A DNA stretch of 64,000 nucleotides from Drosophila miranda (Eukaryota; Arthropoda; Insecta; Diptera; Drosophilidae): assembly GCF_003369915.1 (NCBI RefSeq), contig NC_046677.1, forward strand, positions 18,432,913 through 18,496,912, written 5' to 3'. Positions 21,373 to 31,544 of the stretch are shown in pieces (position 1 is the stretch's first letter; each line of letters begins with the position of its first letter). The notes below the pieces were generated by a model. It was not told the DNA's origin, searched no databases, and saw only the letters and a list, made by a program, of their open reading frames with translations. The translations under genes and the position numbers were made by a program.

Positions 21373-23859
21373 CAGTCTCGAGGCAATAGATAGACCGGGA
21401 AAGTGCCCGGACGGCTAGGCCGTTCTCTCGGCTCGGTGATGTACCGTAAATCGCACTCCAGACATCTGCTGAGACAGAGATTCGGCCGGGCTACAGCGTC
21501 AACGTCAACAGCAACAACAATCGTAGAATCGATGGCCCAGCAAATTAACAATATTTATGGCTTGGCTCATTAGCAAGTTCGGGGCGTACGATGGTTGTAC
21601 CCTACACAGTCTCGGGTGGCTCGATCTTGATCCCCCCACTGCAACCGGTTAGTATTTATCTCTTCGGATGCTCCATTCTCGATGCTGGAGAGCAAATCGA
21701 GAGCACGAAGCTCGTGCATTTCCGACATTATCGGATCTGCGGTTTGTGTATATTTTTGTGGTTTGAGTATATTATTGTCACTATACTTGGATTTTGGACG
21801 ACCAAATAGATTATCTTGCTTGTTTGAATAATATAGATACGGATGTGGTCTGGTCTTAATTTACACTACATTATAGATGATTTTAATACCTCCTAAAGTC
21901 TCGAACATCTAAAAATTCCAAAAACCGAACTAGAAAGAAAAAGAACTAGTTCACTGTAGCCATATCTATCGAAGAAAAACTTAATTTGACCATTATGTCA
22001 GGAATAGCTAAATAAATGAGCCGGTCGCCATAATTTATGCTGAATTATTTCTTCGCAACATCTAATTTTTTTGCAATGGTGCAACTTTTTGTACATTTAT
22101 TTGCTTTGGATTTCCATAAAAGCCAATACAATTTGATAATGGTATAACATTTTTATTTGCCCAAATTCAAAATGTTAATTATTCTAATTAATGCAAAAAT
22201 AAAAAAATTAAAAACCCACCACATTTTCGCTTTTATTTTTGTTTAATTTGGGATACAAAGTAAGCAATCTTGACACCAGTTAAATTTTAGATCGTATAAT
22301 GAGTGTCAATATGTAGATTATATGTGTGGGCCAATCTAAAATACAGGGGAGTCCCCAGTGCTCGGATACCTAAGAAGTAGGGCATTGGACAGCCTCATAC
22401 TACTTCCGCACCTGCATCATCAAAGCCTACAAATTTATGTGCAACTATTTTTATTATTTCATCGACTTATATGCATGAATTAACGGCAATCTTATGCACT
22501 ATAGTTCCATTTCATTCAACATGATTGGAGTCGAGTCTCATGGCAGAAACAACTAAATAATTTTTATCTTCTCCTTTTACTCATCGCCAACGAACTCTTG
22601 CTATCTCTTTTCGTCGAGCATACGCGCACAACAACTGTTGTCCCCTTTTTTTCACTTTCCTTTTAGAATGCGGTTTCCCTGCACACAAGCACACGCCCCT
22701 GTGTTTTCACACGAAAACACACTACATATGTACATATGTACATACATATGTACATACAAGTGATGAAATATAAGCCAAGCACCGTTATGGCCTTGCAAAT
22801 GTAACAAAAAATCGAATAATCAAAAAAAAGAATAGAAATGCATGTTTCAAGTATTACATACACACAAACATATGTACAAATGAATGGCCTGTAAGCTGCT
22901 AATTGGTTTAAAATACTTATTTATAGCCACATACCTCCTTTTTGAAACAAATGAATTCACACAAAAATACCAAAACGGGCGGCAAACTGGACTTGGTTTG
23001 GCTAAACACTACACGGCTTAATTACGCGGCTAAACGCACAAAATAACCGGGTCTCAGTAAACAAATATTACACGGCGCACTTATGAACATTTTTCGTACA
23101 ATTACCCCTTTTATTTGTTTTTCTCTTTCAACTTAATGGCAAATGGCAGTCACGTGTGCACGTCTACAAACTACCATAAATTACTTCATTTGGCGATCAG
23201 CTGATTAGTATTTCGTTAGTGATGATAGTATCGTATCAGAAAGGCGCAGAAACGATCGAAACGCACCTGCGTGGAAAAGAAACTCCTATTTTTGCCAGCA
23301 CTAAGTTTGTTTTGGTTATTCTTGCAGCTTAATTTTTTCCAATCCTAACTTGCGTGAAGGGCAATTGTGCCGAAAGAGCCCACGGCGTGGGCTCAAGTAT
23401 CGGCACTTGCATTTTTTCAATCGACTCGCACGCAGCCTCATGCCGTATCAATTCTTTTTCTGATGTCAATTTCTTTGCTACAAATGATACAGCAACTGTT
23501 TGTTTGGGCGAACTAGAGGCCGTCTTCGCATGCTTATGTATTCCGGCACAACAGGTTGTGGTGCTGGCGGGAAAAATGCGCGCGCGTTTCATCTACAGGC
23601 GCCGGCTGGCCATTAACTGTAAAGTGCTTCATTACGTTCTTCTCCTGTGGTGTTTTGGTGTTTAATGAATGAAGATGTGTATGTGTTGCAGCAGCATTTG
23701 CAGATTGACAAATTTGTGCTATGACAAAGGGTAAATGACCGTTCATGAACTGCGTGATGAAGGGACAATTACACTAAAAAATTCGGTTTTTGGATTTTAT
23801 ATTTTCAGACTTTCTTCACACATTAACCCTATCTTAAGTATACACCACAGACATCCGGT
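21373..23859. other. Intergenic DNA between glycine-rich genes 4 and 5
   Basis: No gene recognised. A CATATGTA microsatellite lies at 22723-22758. Frames near 23330-23665 are open on both strands without any signal peptide or domain and are treated as chance. Confidence 0.5.
22723..22758. repeat. CATATGTA microsatellite
   Basis: Perfect ACATATGT/ACATAC units. Same family as the repeat at 13781. Confidence 0.85.
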
Positions 23860-24276
23860 CTAGCCATAGAAGCCACCGCCGCCTGATGCTGAGGCAGATG
23901 AGGAGGCCGAGGATGAAGCGGCACCGCCGCCAGCCGCTGAAGCGCTAGAGGAAGCCGATGCCGAGGCAGCACCGCCTCCACCACCGCCGCCGCCGCCGCC
24001 ATGACGACGACGACCACCACCGCCTCCAAAGCCGCCATACGGGCTCCCGCCGAATCCGCCATATCCAGGCCCACCTCCAAAGCCGCCATAGCCCGGACCA
24101 CCTCCGAAACCGCCTCCAAAGCCAGGGCCTCCTCCAAATCCTGGTCCTCCATAGCCGCCGCCTCCAAATCCAGGTCCGCCAAAGCCAGGTCCGCCAAAGC
24201 CTGGGCCGCCAAAGCCGAATTGAGGAAGGGCCGATGCCACGGTGACCAGAACTGCCAGCACAATCAGAATCTTCAT
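23860..24276 (-). CDS. Glycine-rich gene 5: secreted GGPGFGG protein (138 aa)
   Basis: Single exon. Signal peptide MKILIVLAVLVTVASA, then LPQFGF. The first half is GGPGFGG and GGPGYGGF repeats with regularly spaced aromatic residues. A basic RRRH tetrapeptide (around residue 88) is followed by a Gly run and two SASASSSASA-type blocks. It ends GGFYG. TATAAATA lies 79 bp upstream (24355-24362). The basic cluster could be a processing site that separates an aromatic-Gly half from a Ser-Ala half; this is an inference. No known domain. Confidence 0.87.
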   Translation of the reverse strand: MKILIVLAVLVTVASALPQFGFGGPGFGGPGFGGPGFGGGGYGGPGFGGGPGFGGGFGGGPGYGGFGGGPGYGGFGGSPYGGFGGGGGRRRHGGGGGGGGGGAASASASSSASAAGGGAASSSASSSASASGGGGFYG

Positions 24277-24354
24277 ATTTGGATTTCTGCCTGTATGTAT
24301 GTGCGCTGAGCCGTCAAGAGATGAACTGACGGTCTCTCACCAGAGCCCCAAAAG

Positions 24355-24362
24355 TATTTATA
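24355..24362 (-). promoter_or_regulatory. TATA box of glycine-rich gene 5
   Basis: TATAAATA on the minus strand, 79 bp before the ATG at 24276. Confidence 0.75.
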
Positions 24363-27300
24363 CTGCGTGTATTATCCGAAACGCTGGTCGGCTCCGGCCG
24401 ACGCTTGTGACAAATGGGTGGTTCCAACCGTCCCAACTCGGCCGTCGAACAGATCACTTACCGGTTTTCTTTTCATTCCATTTCATTTGCTTTTATATCT
24501 AATTATCAGTGGCGATGGCGGCGGCAAAAGCGCCGGGTGAATCCCCAAACCCGTTACGATACTAACATGCATAATTATGGAGCACGGCCCAGCATACTCG
24601 CACTCGTTTACCCTAGGTATGAGTCGTCGTCGAGTGTCTGCAATAGAAGAAGAGCTGTTGTTTACTGATTCGAATGATGCTCGAGGGCTTCCTGATCTGC
24701 GTTATTCCCCACTGGACTCAAGTGGCTGGGGAGCTGTCCGATTTTTCTAAGGCCGATCATCTGACAAGTTCATCTTGAAGAGTTTATTCCCCTGCTTTGT
24801 TTTGTTCAGTCGAAAGCGGTTTTGATGGCGTTGTTTCCAAAATGTGTGCTCGTGGCTTGGGGACACAGAAAGGTGTGGACAGCCCCGAGAAAATACTGGT
24901 GCTCTCCTGACTTGATTTCGTTCGCCATTTCTCCCAGCTTTATTTATTCGATCTTTCTTCACAATTGGCTGGCACCACAGAGAGTGCTCGGATCCGATCG
25001 AGCACACCATGAGGGAATAGTGGCCACCACATCATATAAAATCTAATCTCTGTTTTGTAAATGCTAGCTTTAAGTAAAAACTTGTATTCTATATAAAACA
25101 CTTTGCATTGAATTGAAATGTTCTTCTCCGAGCAATAGTGAAAGAAGGAAAGTCTTAATATTCCTAAAATTGTACAGAAAAACCGAAAATGCTAATTATT
25201 ATATACTATATATAGTTCCCTTATTTTGAAGTGAAGTGTTCATGACCATGGGGGAATTCTCGCAGTCTTCGTTACTTTAAGTTGACGAACTTTGAGCAAA
25301 ATTAAATGTTTGATCGGATCATTATCGAGCAAAAAATCACACAACCTAATGATAACGCACACGATTGAGAGTTGAGAATCCCCCATTTTTTTCGTTCTTA
25401 GAGGTAAGTTATTCAAGTATACAATAATAAAGAATCCCATGCGAAGCGAACAAACAACAATAACTTTTGGCGAAATGTTTAATGCGAGACTGTTAAAAAC
25501 GTAAACATCAAAGAAGACATTCATTATACATATGTATATACACAGAACAACAATATATCTGGCGAAACCAGTTCCAGTTTCGTCATTGCGAACCTTGCTA
25601 ATTATTCGTACTCCTCCCCTCGATCCCATCGAAAGCGTGTGGGGGACTATTAGCGACTCAGCGCAGGGGTTTTTCAGCCAAAAGTTGCGAAAAGTCAATT
25701 AGAAAAGCGTAAGAATTCGGGGATTATTGGATTTTAGATGGATCCACTCACCGAGTGAAAGTAATTTTCGGAAGACACTCAAATTAATACTGAAATACTG
25801 AAATTTTGGAAGCTGGGATAGCTCCCCGATAGTGATAATGATTTGATTTTGCTTTGCTTTGTTTATTTGTTTATGCAAAAAGACCACCACATAATCAGTT
25901 AATGAAACCGGTCCGGCCTCAGATGGTTTGTCTAATCGTTTTGTTGCCAAATTAATGTTGAGGCTTGTCGCGTATTTATATAAGTCTGGGACCGGGGAAT
26001 TATGTAATTATTTTAATGGTTGATTTATACGCATTGAATTATTAATGGTTATTAAATGGCGTAGCATTAGAATGCGTTCAAATGAAATGATTACAATTAT
26101 AATTAGCCGTCTAAGCTGCCAGCTCAAACAAAAGAGTTCTCAATTGAAACGCACTTCAGTGTTTAAATAATAAACTCGTACTATAAATATTTGTTTGTTG
26201 AAATCACCAAAAGTGAAATAATTTGCAGTTGACGAAAACATGAATATTAGCCGGTGGACTGGGCCTTCGCCCTGTTGCCAATGACAACATAAAATAATAT
26301 TAAAATGCCAACTAATGAACGTCATGTTAATTATGTAAACGCACATTCACGGGCGCAATCACGGCGGGGACCCGGACGAACTTTGTATTATTTTCGCATG
26401 TTAGCCGGCCGCTTGTATTGTTATTGGCCTTTTCCATGGTATTGCAGCCCTCTCGCAGATCCGAAAATTGAATTACGAGACCCGCGTTTGCAGTGCAAAC
26501 TTTTCAATTACGAGGCCCCGGGCTAATGAACAAAGCGAACCCATTTTGCGACTAGCAACGATATCGATGCGAAACATTGTGAGTATGGTATGTCGTATGC
26601 GATATGCAATCTGAATTATTTAATTTTAATTAAAGTTTCTGCGCATAATGTATTGCATACTTTCAGCCCGTTGGCCCGTTGGGCTCCCCTGATGGAATGC
26701 TATGGCGGGGCCGGCATATTTTGAGGCGCCACCTGAGATGAGCTCAGAGCCCTGGAATATTCAAAAATACGAGTACGAATTCGAGTATACTCGTATGCAC
26801 ATTGACAAACATTTTACATTTATTTTATTGCCCAACATAAATTGCAGTGAACAAAAGAGCCCTACAATATGGCTCTACAAAGTTCGACAAAGGCGAATGG
26901 GGCTCCCGACCACCGGCCCACAACTGTTGCAATCGTACGGACCGAAAGCGACTCTGTGGCAAGCCGCCAGCAGACGACGGCCCGTCCCAGACCAGCTTCC
27001 TCCTGAATATTGCAAAACTGCACCACAGGGGTTCATCGTCCTTGTGCAAATTGGTCTCGGGGTTTATTGCATGGTCCAGACTCCCGACTATCACAGAGGC
27101 CACGGGCGCGGACGAGGGCCAAAGTACCAAAGAACCAAGGAACCAAGCCAGATGCTGCTCCTGCAACTGTTTCCGCTGGCAATAAAACGGCACTTTGAGG
27201 CGGAGGCCAAGGAGTTTGCTTAAGATTTCAATTTTCTATCTCCTTTGCCCTATGGAGAATGGTGTGCAACAATTTGCAATAGTAAAACTATACTTAATGA

Positions 27301-28169
27301 TAAATGTTTGCGAGGGACACATAAAGCTCAAGCAGAGAGGAGTCTGTCCGGGCCATTTAAAAGATTTATATGGCCATGAGTGGCATCAAAGTCTTCGGTT
27401 CTCGTATGCATCTGCCGCTTCCTAATAGGCCATTAATTCTGATGAAAACTTCCCAAGCCTTACGATTCACAACCGACGGAGTGAGGAAAGTTCTCCGCCT
27501 CTGATTTCCCCTTAGAATGAATTCCACGGGCATAGTTGACAGCTGACAGAGGGGAAATGTGTTCAATCGTGACTGCCACCGCGAGACTTTTGGGACGTGA
27601 TTTCCCCTATTAACAGTTTTCACCCGGATTTCCATCCAACTTTTAATGTGTGCTGCTCAGAAGTCGCACAAACTTATGAAAGATTGCAAACCACTACTTT
27701 TTGACAGGCAGGGAAACTCTGGGATGATAAAGTGGTCCTTCCTTCCCGTGAAATGAAAGAGCAAGTGTCTTCATGACAAGCAGCGATTCTGTTCAGGTGT
27801 TTGCCAACTGGAACCAAGCACTCGGTTTATCTTTCGCTCTGAGACCACGCTCTCAGTAAATACGAATTGAAAGAGTAATGGATTACTCCTCTTCTTGCTT
27901 TTGTACTTGTACTATAATTTCTGCTCAATGACTATAGATACGCTTTATTTCTTTGAATCTCCGACGTATATGTAATGTTCTCAGATTACAAATTCCGAAA
28001 CTGACTAACTTTTAAGACCGTTTTTATTTGAATTGAAAGCACAGACCGAATACGCCCTCACACAATATTAAACATGTTTTTCCTTATTGAAACCGCTATC
28101 AACACCTTTATTCAACACTTCTTTAACACTTTTGAAATTAGGGCAAATTGAGTAGGCAACTACGGCTAG
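24363..28169. other. 3.8-kb spacer inside the glycine-rich cluster, no gene recognised
   Basis: Frames of 120-170 codons occur around 26700-27220 and 25240-25950, but they overlap on both strands and lack ATG-linked signal peptides, domains or splice logic. At the right end an AATAAA on the minus strand (28107-28112) belongs to gene 6. Confidence 0.5.
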
Positions 28170-29279
28170 TTAGCCGTGGTAGCCGCCACCACTGCCGGCA
28201 GATGCTGTGGCCGAGGCTGCTGAAGAGGCGCTTGAGTGAGCTCCTCCTCCATAGCCTCCATGCTTGCCTCCAGCGCCTCCGAGGCCGCCAGGGCCGCCAT
28301 GGCCTCCACCTCCGTATCCGCCACCACCTCCGCCGCCATATCCGCCTCCACCTCCGCCGCCGTATCCGCCTCCTTTTCCAACACCATTCCCTCCAGTAAA
28401 GCCTCCAGCGAAGGGGCCACCAAGACCGGCACCATGACTGTGACCTCCGCCGATTCCTGGTCCATGTCCAATTCCGATTCCGCCACCTCCGAGGCCTATG
28501 TCTCCTCCAAAATGACCACCTCCGAAGCCACCGCCGGGTTTGCCTGATCCGTGTCCTCCAAACAGTCCACCACCTGATCCAGCAGAGGCAGAACCTGAAC
28601 TACCGCCGGCTCCAAAGCCTCCTCCGCTCGATCCACCACCTGCGCCACCAGATCCATGTCCGCCACTCCCTCCAAGTCCACCTCCTAGTCCGTGACCTCC
28701 TCCGCCTCCATTAAATCCGCCGGAACCACCGAGGTCTCCTCCAAAATTACCACCTCCGAAGCCACCGCCGGGCTTTCCAGATCCGTGTCCTCCAAACAGT
28801 CCACCACCTGATCCAGCAGAGGCAGAGCCGGAACTACCGCCGCCACCAAAGCCTCCTCCGATCGATCCTCCTCCTGCGCCACCAGATCCATGGCCGCCAC
28901 TTCCTCCAAGTCCACCTCCTAGTCCCTGACCTCCTCCGCCTCCAATAAATCCGCCTCCGCCTCCGGCCCCATGTGCACCTCCGGATCCATGAGCACCGCC
29001 ACCTCCAATTAATCCTTCTCCACCGCTGCTTCCATGAGCACCTGAGGATGCGCCAGATCCTCCAAATCCACCCCCTCCGGTCTCGCCTCCGCCATGCTGA
29101 GCGCCACCTCCAAACGGACCTCCTTGACCTCCACCGCCAAATCCTGGGCCAGAAAGTCCACCGTCAAAGCCACCGCCAGATCCAAGTCCTGGGCCAGGTC
29201 CGCCTCCAAATTTGCCGCCACCATCGCCGCCCGCTATAGATCCAGCCGAGGCAGATGCCGATGCCGAAGACGACGCATG

Positions 29280-29311
<32 letters not shown>

Positions 29312-29375
29312 AGCCACCGCCGTACCCGGCCGAGGCCAGAGCCACGCAAACACTCAACACTATAAACAGTCTCAT
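28170..29375 (-). CDS. Glycine-rich gene 6: large secreted Gly/Ser protein (401 aa)
   Basis: Single exon. I choose the ATG at 29375, which gives MRLFIVLSVCVALASAG, a good signal peptide. No in-frame ATG lies just upstream. After GYGGGYGG comes a SSSASASASAGS block, then Gly-rich sequence with a 78-residue segment present twice (see repeat), a GHGPGIGGGHSHG His-rich part, GGYGGGGG runs, and a final SSASSAASATASAG block ending GGYHG. It is about two-thirds Gly plus Ser. AATAAA lies 58 bp past the stop. The signal peptide closely resembles that of gene 7 (LSVC-ASAG), so the two are probably paralogues that grew by internal duplication. Likely extracellular matrix, cuticle or silk-like; no domain. 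Confidence 0.88.
28560..29000 (-). repeat. Two copies of a 234-nt coding unit in gene 6
   Basis: The landmark TCCAAGTCCACC recurs at 28671 and 28905, 234 nt (78 residues) apart. Units share GLGGGLGGSGGHGSGGAGGGS and a LFGGHGSGKPGGGFGGG segment with few differences. Edges are approximate. Confidence 0.8.
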
Positions 29376-29425
29376 CAGAACCTTTGCCTCCAACTAACTA
29401 ACGACGTCCCACGGAAAGGTATGGG

Positions 29426-29434
29426 CTTTTATTA
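29426..29434 (-). promoter_or_regulatory. Weak TATA-like box of glycine-rich gene 6
   Basis: TAATAAAAG on the minus strand, 51 bp before the ATG at 29375. It is weaker than the boxes of the other cluster genes but at the same distance. Confidence 0.55.
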
Positions 29435-31544
29435 GATTCGACATAGCAAAAAAGTAAAAATAATAACGAAATAAGCACAAATCTCACAGAGCGCGAAAAA
29501 AGAACAGCACATACTCGTATGTACACATACATATACTCGTATGTACGAGTATGCGGAGTCCCAGTCACGTTCCGAACACAGAGATCCTAGGGTCAGGCCA
29601 ACAAAAGCTGAAATAATTAACTCTCGGAGAGAACAATAACGAGTTTCAATACTCGTACATTTATCATCATTTGAATAATGTCGATTGTCTAGAAATACTA
29701 GAAATTTCACTAAAGAGTAACGAATCCCGTTCAATGTTCTGACCGCGGGATGCCACGATCAGCCATCGAATTTTGGCGATTGTAGGCCACATGATCGATG
29801 ATATTTTATATTCGCAAACCCTAAGGAGACTGAGTCTTTCGATACCGAATTAGTCACCTAAGTACACATTAGGCTTTGTCTTGAACTATTGGGGTCTTCA
29901 TCAAAAAAAGAGTATACAAGCCACGTTGTGTACACCTAATTGTGGACTCCAGTTTTATTCTACATATAAACCAATTTCATCGCCACCGGCTTAGGAAATA
30001 CCTAGCTGTACTGACTCTTGGCTCGACTAAGATTAGATTGATTTGTATTTAAATGATATGCGGAGGTGTTCGATGGTTACGACAATGACCCTAAAGGTCT
30101 ACGTCATTCAATCTATACAGATTAAAATACAATCGTATTACAATCATCAGTCATGTAACAAAAATACATATGCCTAATAAACAGATTCAAGATTACAAAA
30201 GCGACATTTTTATTATACAAGTTAGTATGAACGGTACTCAGACGATCTCGCCAAAGGCTTCCAAACAATTTTGCGATAATTCCTAAGTGCGTTATGGATA
30301 ATCCGTTGAATTTGGCTTCACAGACGATTTCAACAATATTATGCCAGATCAGTCTTCACTAAGATGGAAAGCTTTTTCCAGTCGAAGCTGTAAGGAGGAA
30401 CATCTTCCAATTTTATTTAAAAAATATAGAACAAAATCTACAGGTAAAGAACAAGCTTTTTGGAATGCAATTCTCAAATTGAATCTGGAAGATTCTGGAC
30501 AAATTCTTTGTTTTGATATAACAGCAAGCACAGGTCGGTGTAACGGCACGTGTTTATTATTAGATCAAAAATTTGATTAAGATTTGCTATATTTTTCCTG
30601 ACGCCATTACGTCTATGAGCTTGTACTAAAATGCTAAGGGATACTTGGAAAAATCTGGACCGTTCTAAATGTGAGGACTGCTTGGAGTTTTTTCAAGCGA
30701 AACTGAAAGAAAATGATGCAAGAGTGTACGACCTGTCCTATTGCTGTATCGTCCACTGTTCCATTGCTTAGGAGGCGGTAGGGAACGAGGATCAAAAGGG
30801 ACAAGATGAAGAACTCGTTGACTGTTTAGTTGCGTCGCAGACAATAATTTTCTTGGGGGGATGATTTGGCAATACTCGTAGAGTAGTTTATATATATGTT
30901 GCAATTTGAAACAGATAGGAAATATACTATAAACCCGTCATGTTTATAGCAAGAACTTATTTACTAATAAAGAGTGAATGAAAAAGTGCTGATCATTTAT
31001 AATAGAACAAAAGAATGAACACAATATTTTGTAAGTCTGGATCTACAGACAGTCGGAAGAACGAATAAGGACGAGTCAACGATTGATGCTGCAATGCTTT
31101 TGAAATAAATTTACAAATTTGTCAAAAACAATATAATTTTTGTTTGGTACAACCGGTATTCAAAGAGTAGATTTTTGGGGAAAGTGGATGTATGTAACGC
31201 TCAGAAGAAAGCGTTTCCGACTCTATAAACTATATATATTCTTGATTAGCATCAATAGCCGAGTCGATTGAGCCATGTCTGACTTTAGCTTGAGACTTGA
31301 GCGACCCGACTTTGTGAGTAGATTGTTGTCTAAACTTTTTGCCACGCCCAGCTGGCATATTGACCACTACTCTAATACTACATTGCCTCACAACGATTAG
31401 GATGAGTTTCTAAGTAACGATATCATAGGCACGTTCACATTGAGGCCATGAGGCTTTCAATAAAGGTGAATTTTATTCTGTTAAGGTAAAGTTAAAGTAA
31501 TATTAAAAAATAGTAAAATTTAAGTCTTGAATTATTATCTGAGA
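29435..31544. other. Intergenic DNA between glycine-rich genes 6 and 7
   Basis: Contains two short ATG-started frames (30341-30580 and 30631-30771, +) without recognisable domain, and a transposon remnant at 31184-31384. An AATAAA on the minus strand at 31472-31477 serves gene 7. Confidence 0.5.
31184..31384 (+). mobile_element. DINE-1/Helentron-like remnant
   Basis: The stretch reads GTTTCCGACTC, TATATATATTCTTGAT.AGCATCAATAGCCGAGTCGAT and GCCATGTCTG, followed by TTTTTGCCACGCCCA. From memory this series is characteristic of the dispersed non-autonomous Helentron (DINE-1/INE) repeats found in Drosophila introns and spacers. It carries no coding part. Boundaries are approximate and identity rests on recall, not on a search. 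Confidence 0.6.

Noticed and set aside
25240-25950. Two abutting minus frames (83 and 152 codons) after a TATATAAATA element
   Set aside because: No ATG at the start of the first, a stop between them, and no protein-like features. Probably chance in AT-rich DNA.
26702-27223. 173-codon frame on + with a 122-codon frame antisense
   Set aside because: Both strands open; no domain, no signal peptide, and no core promoter evidence.
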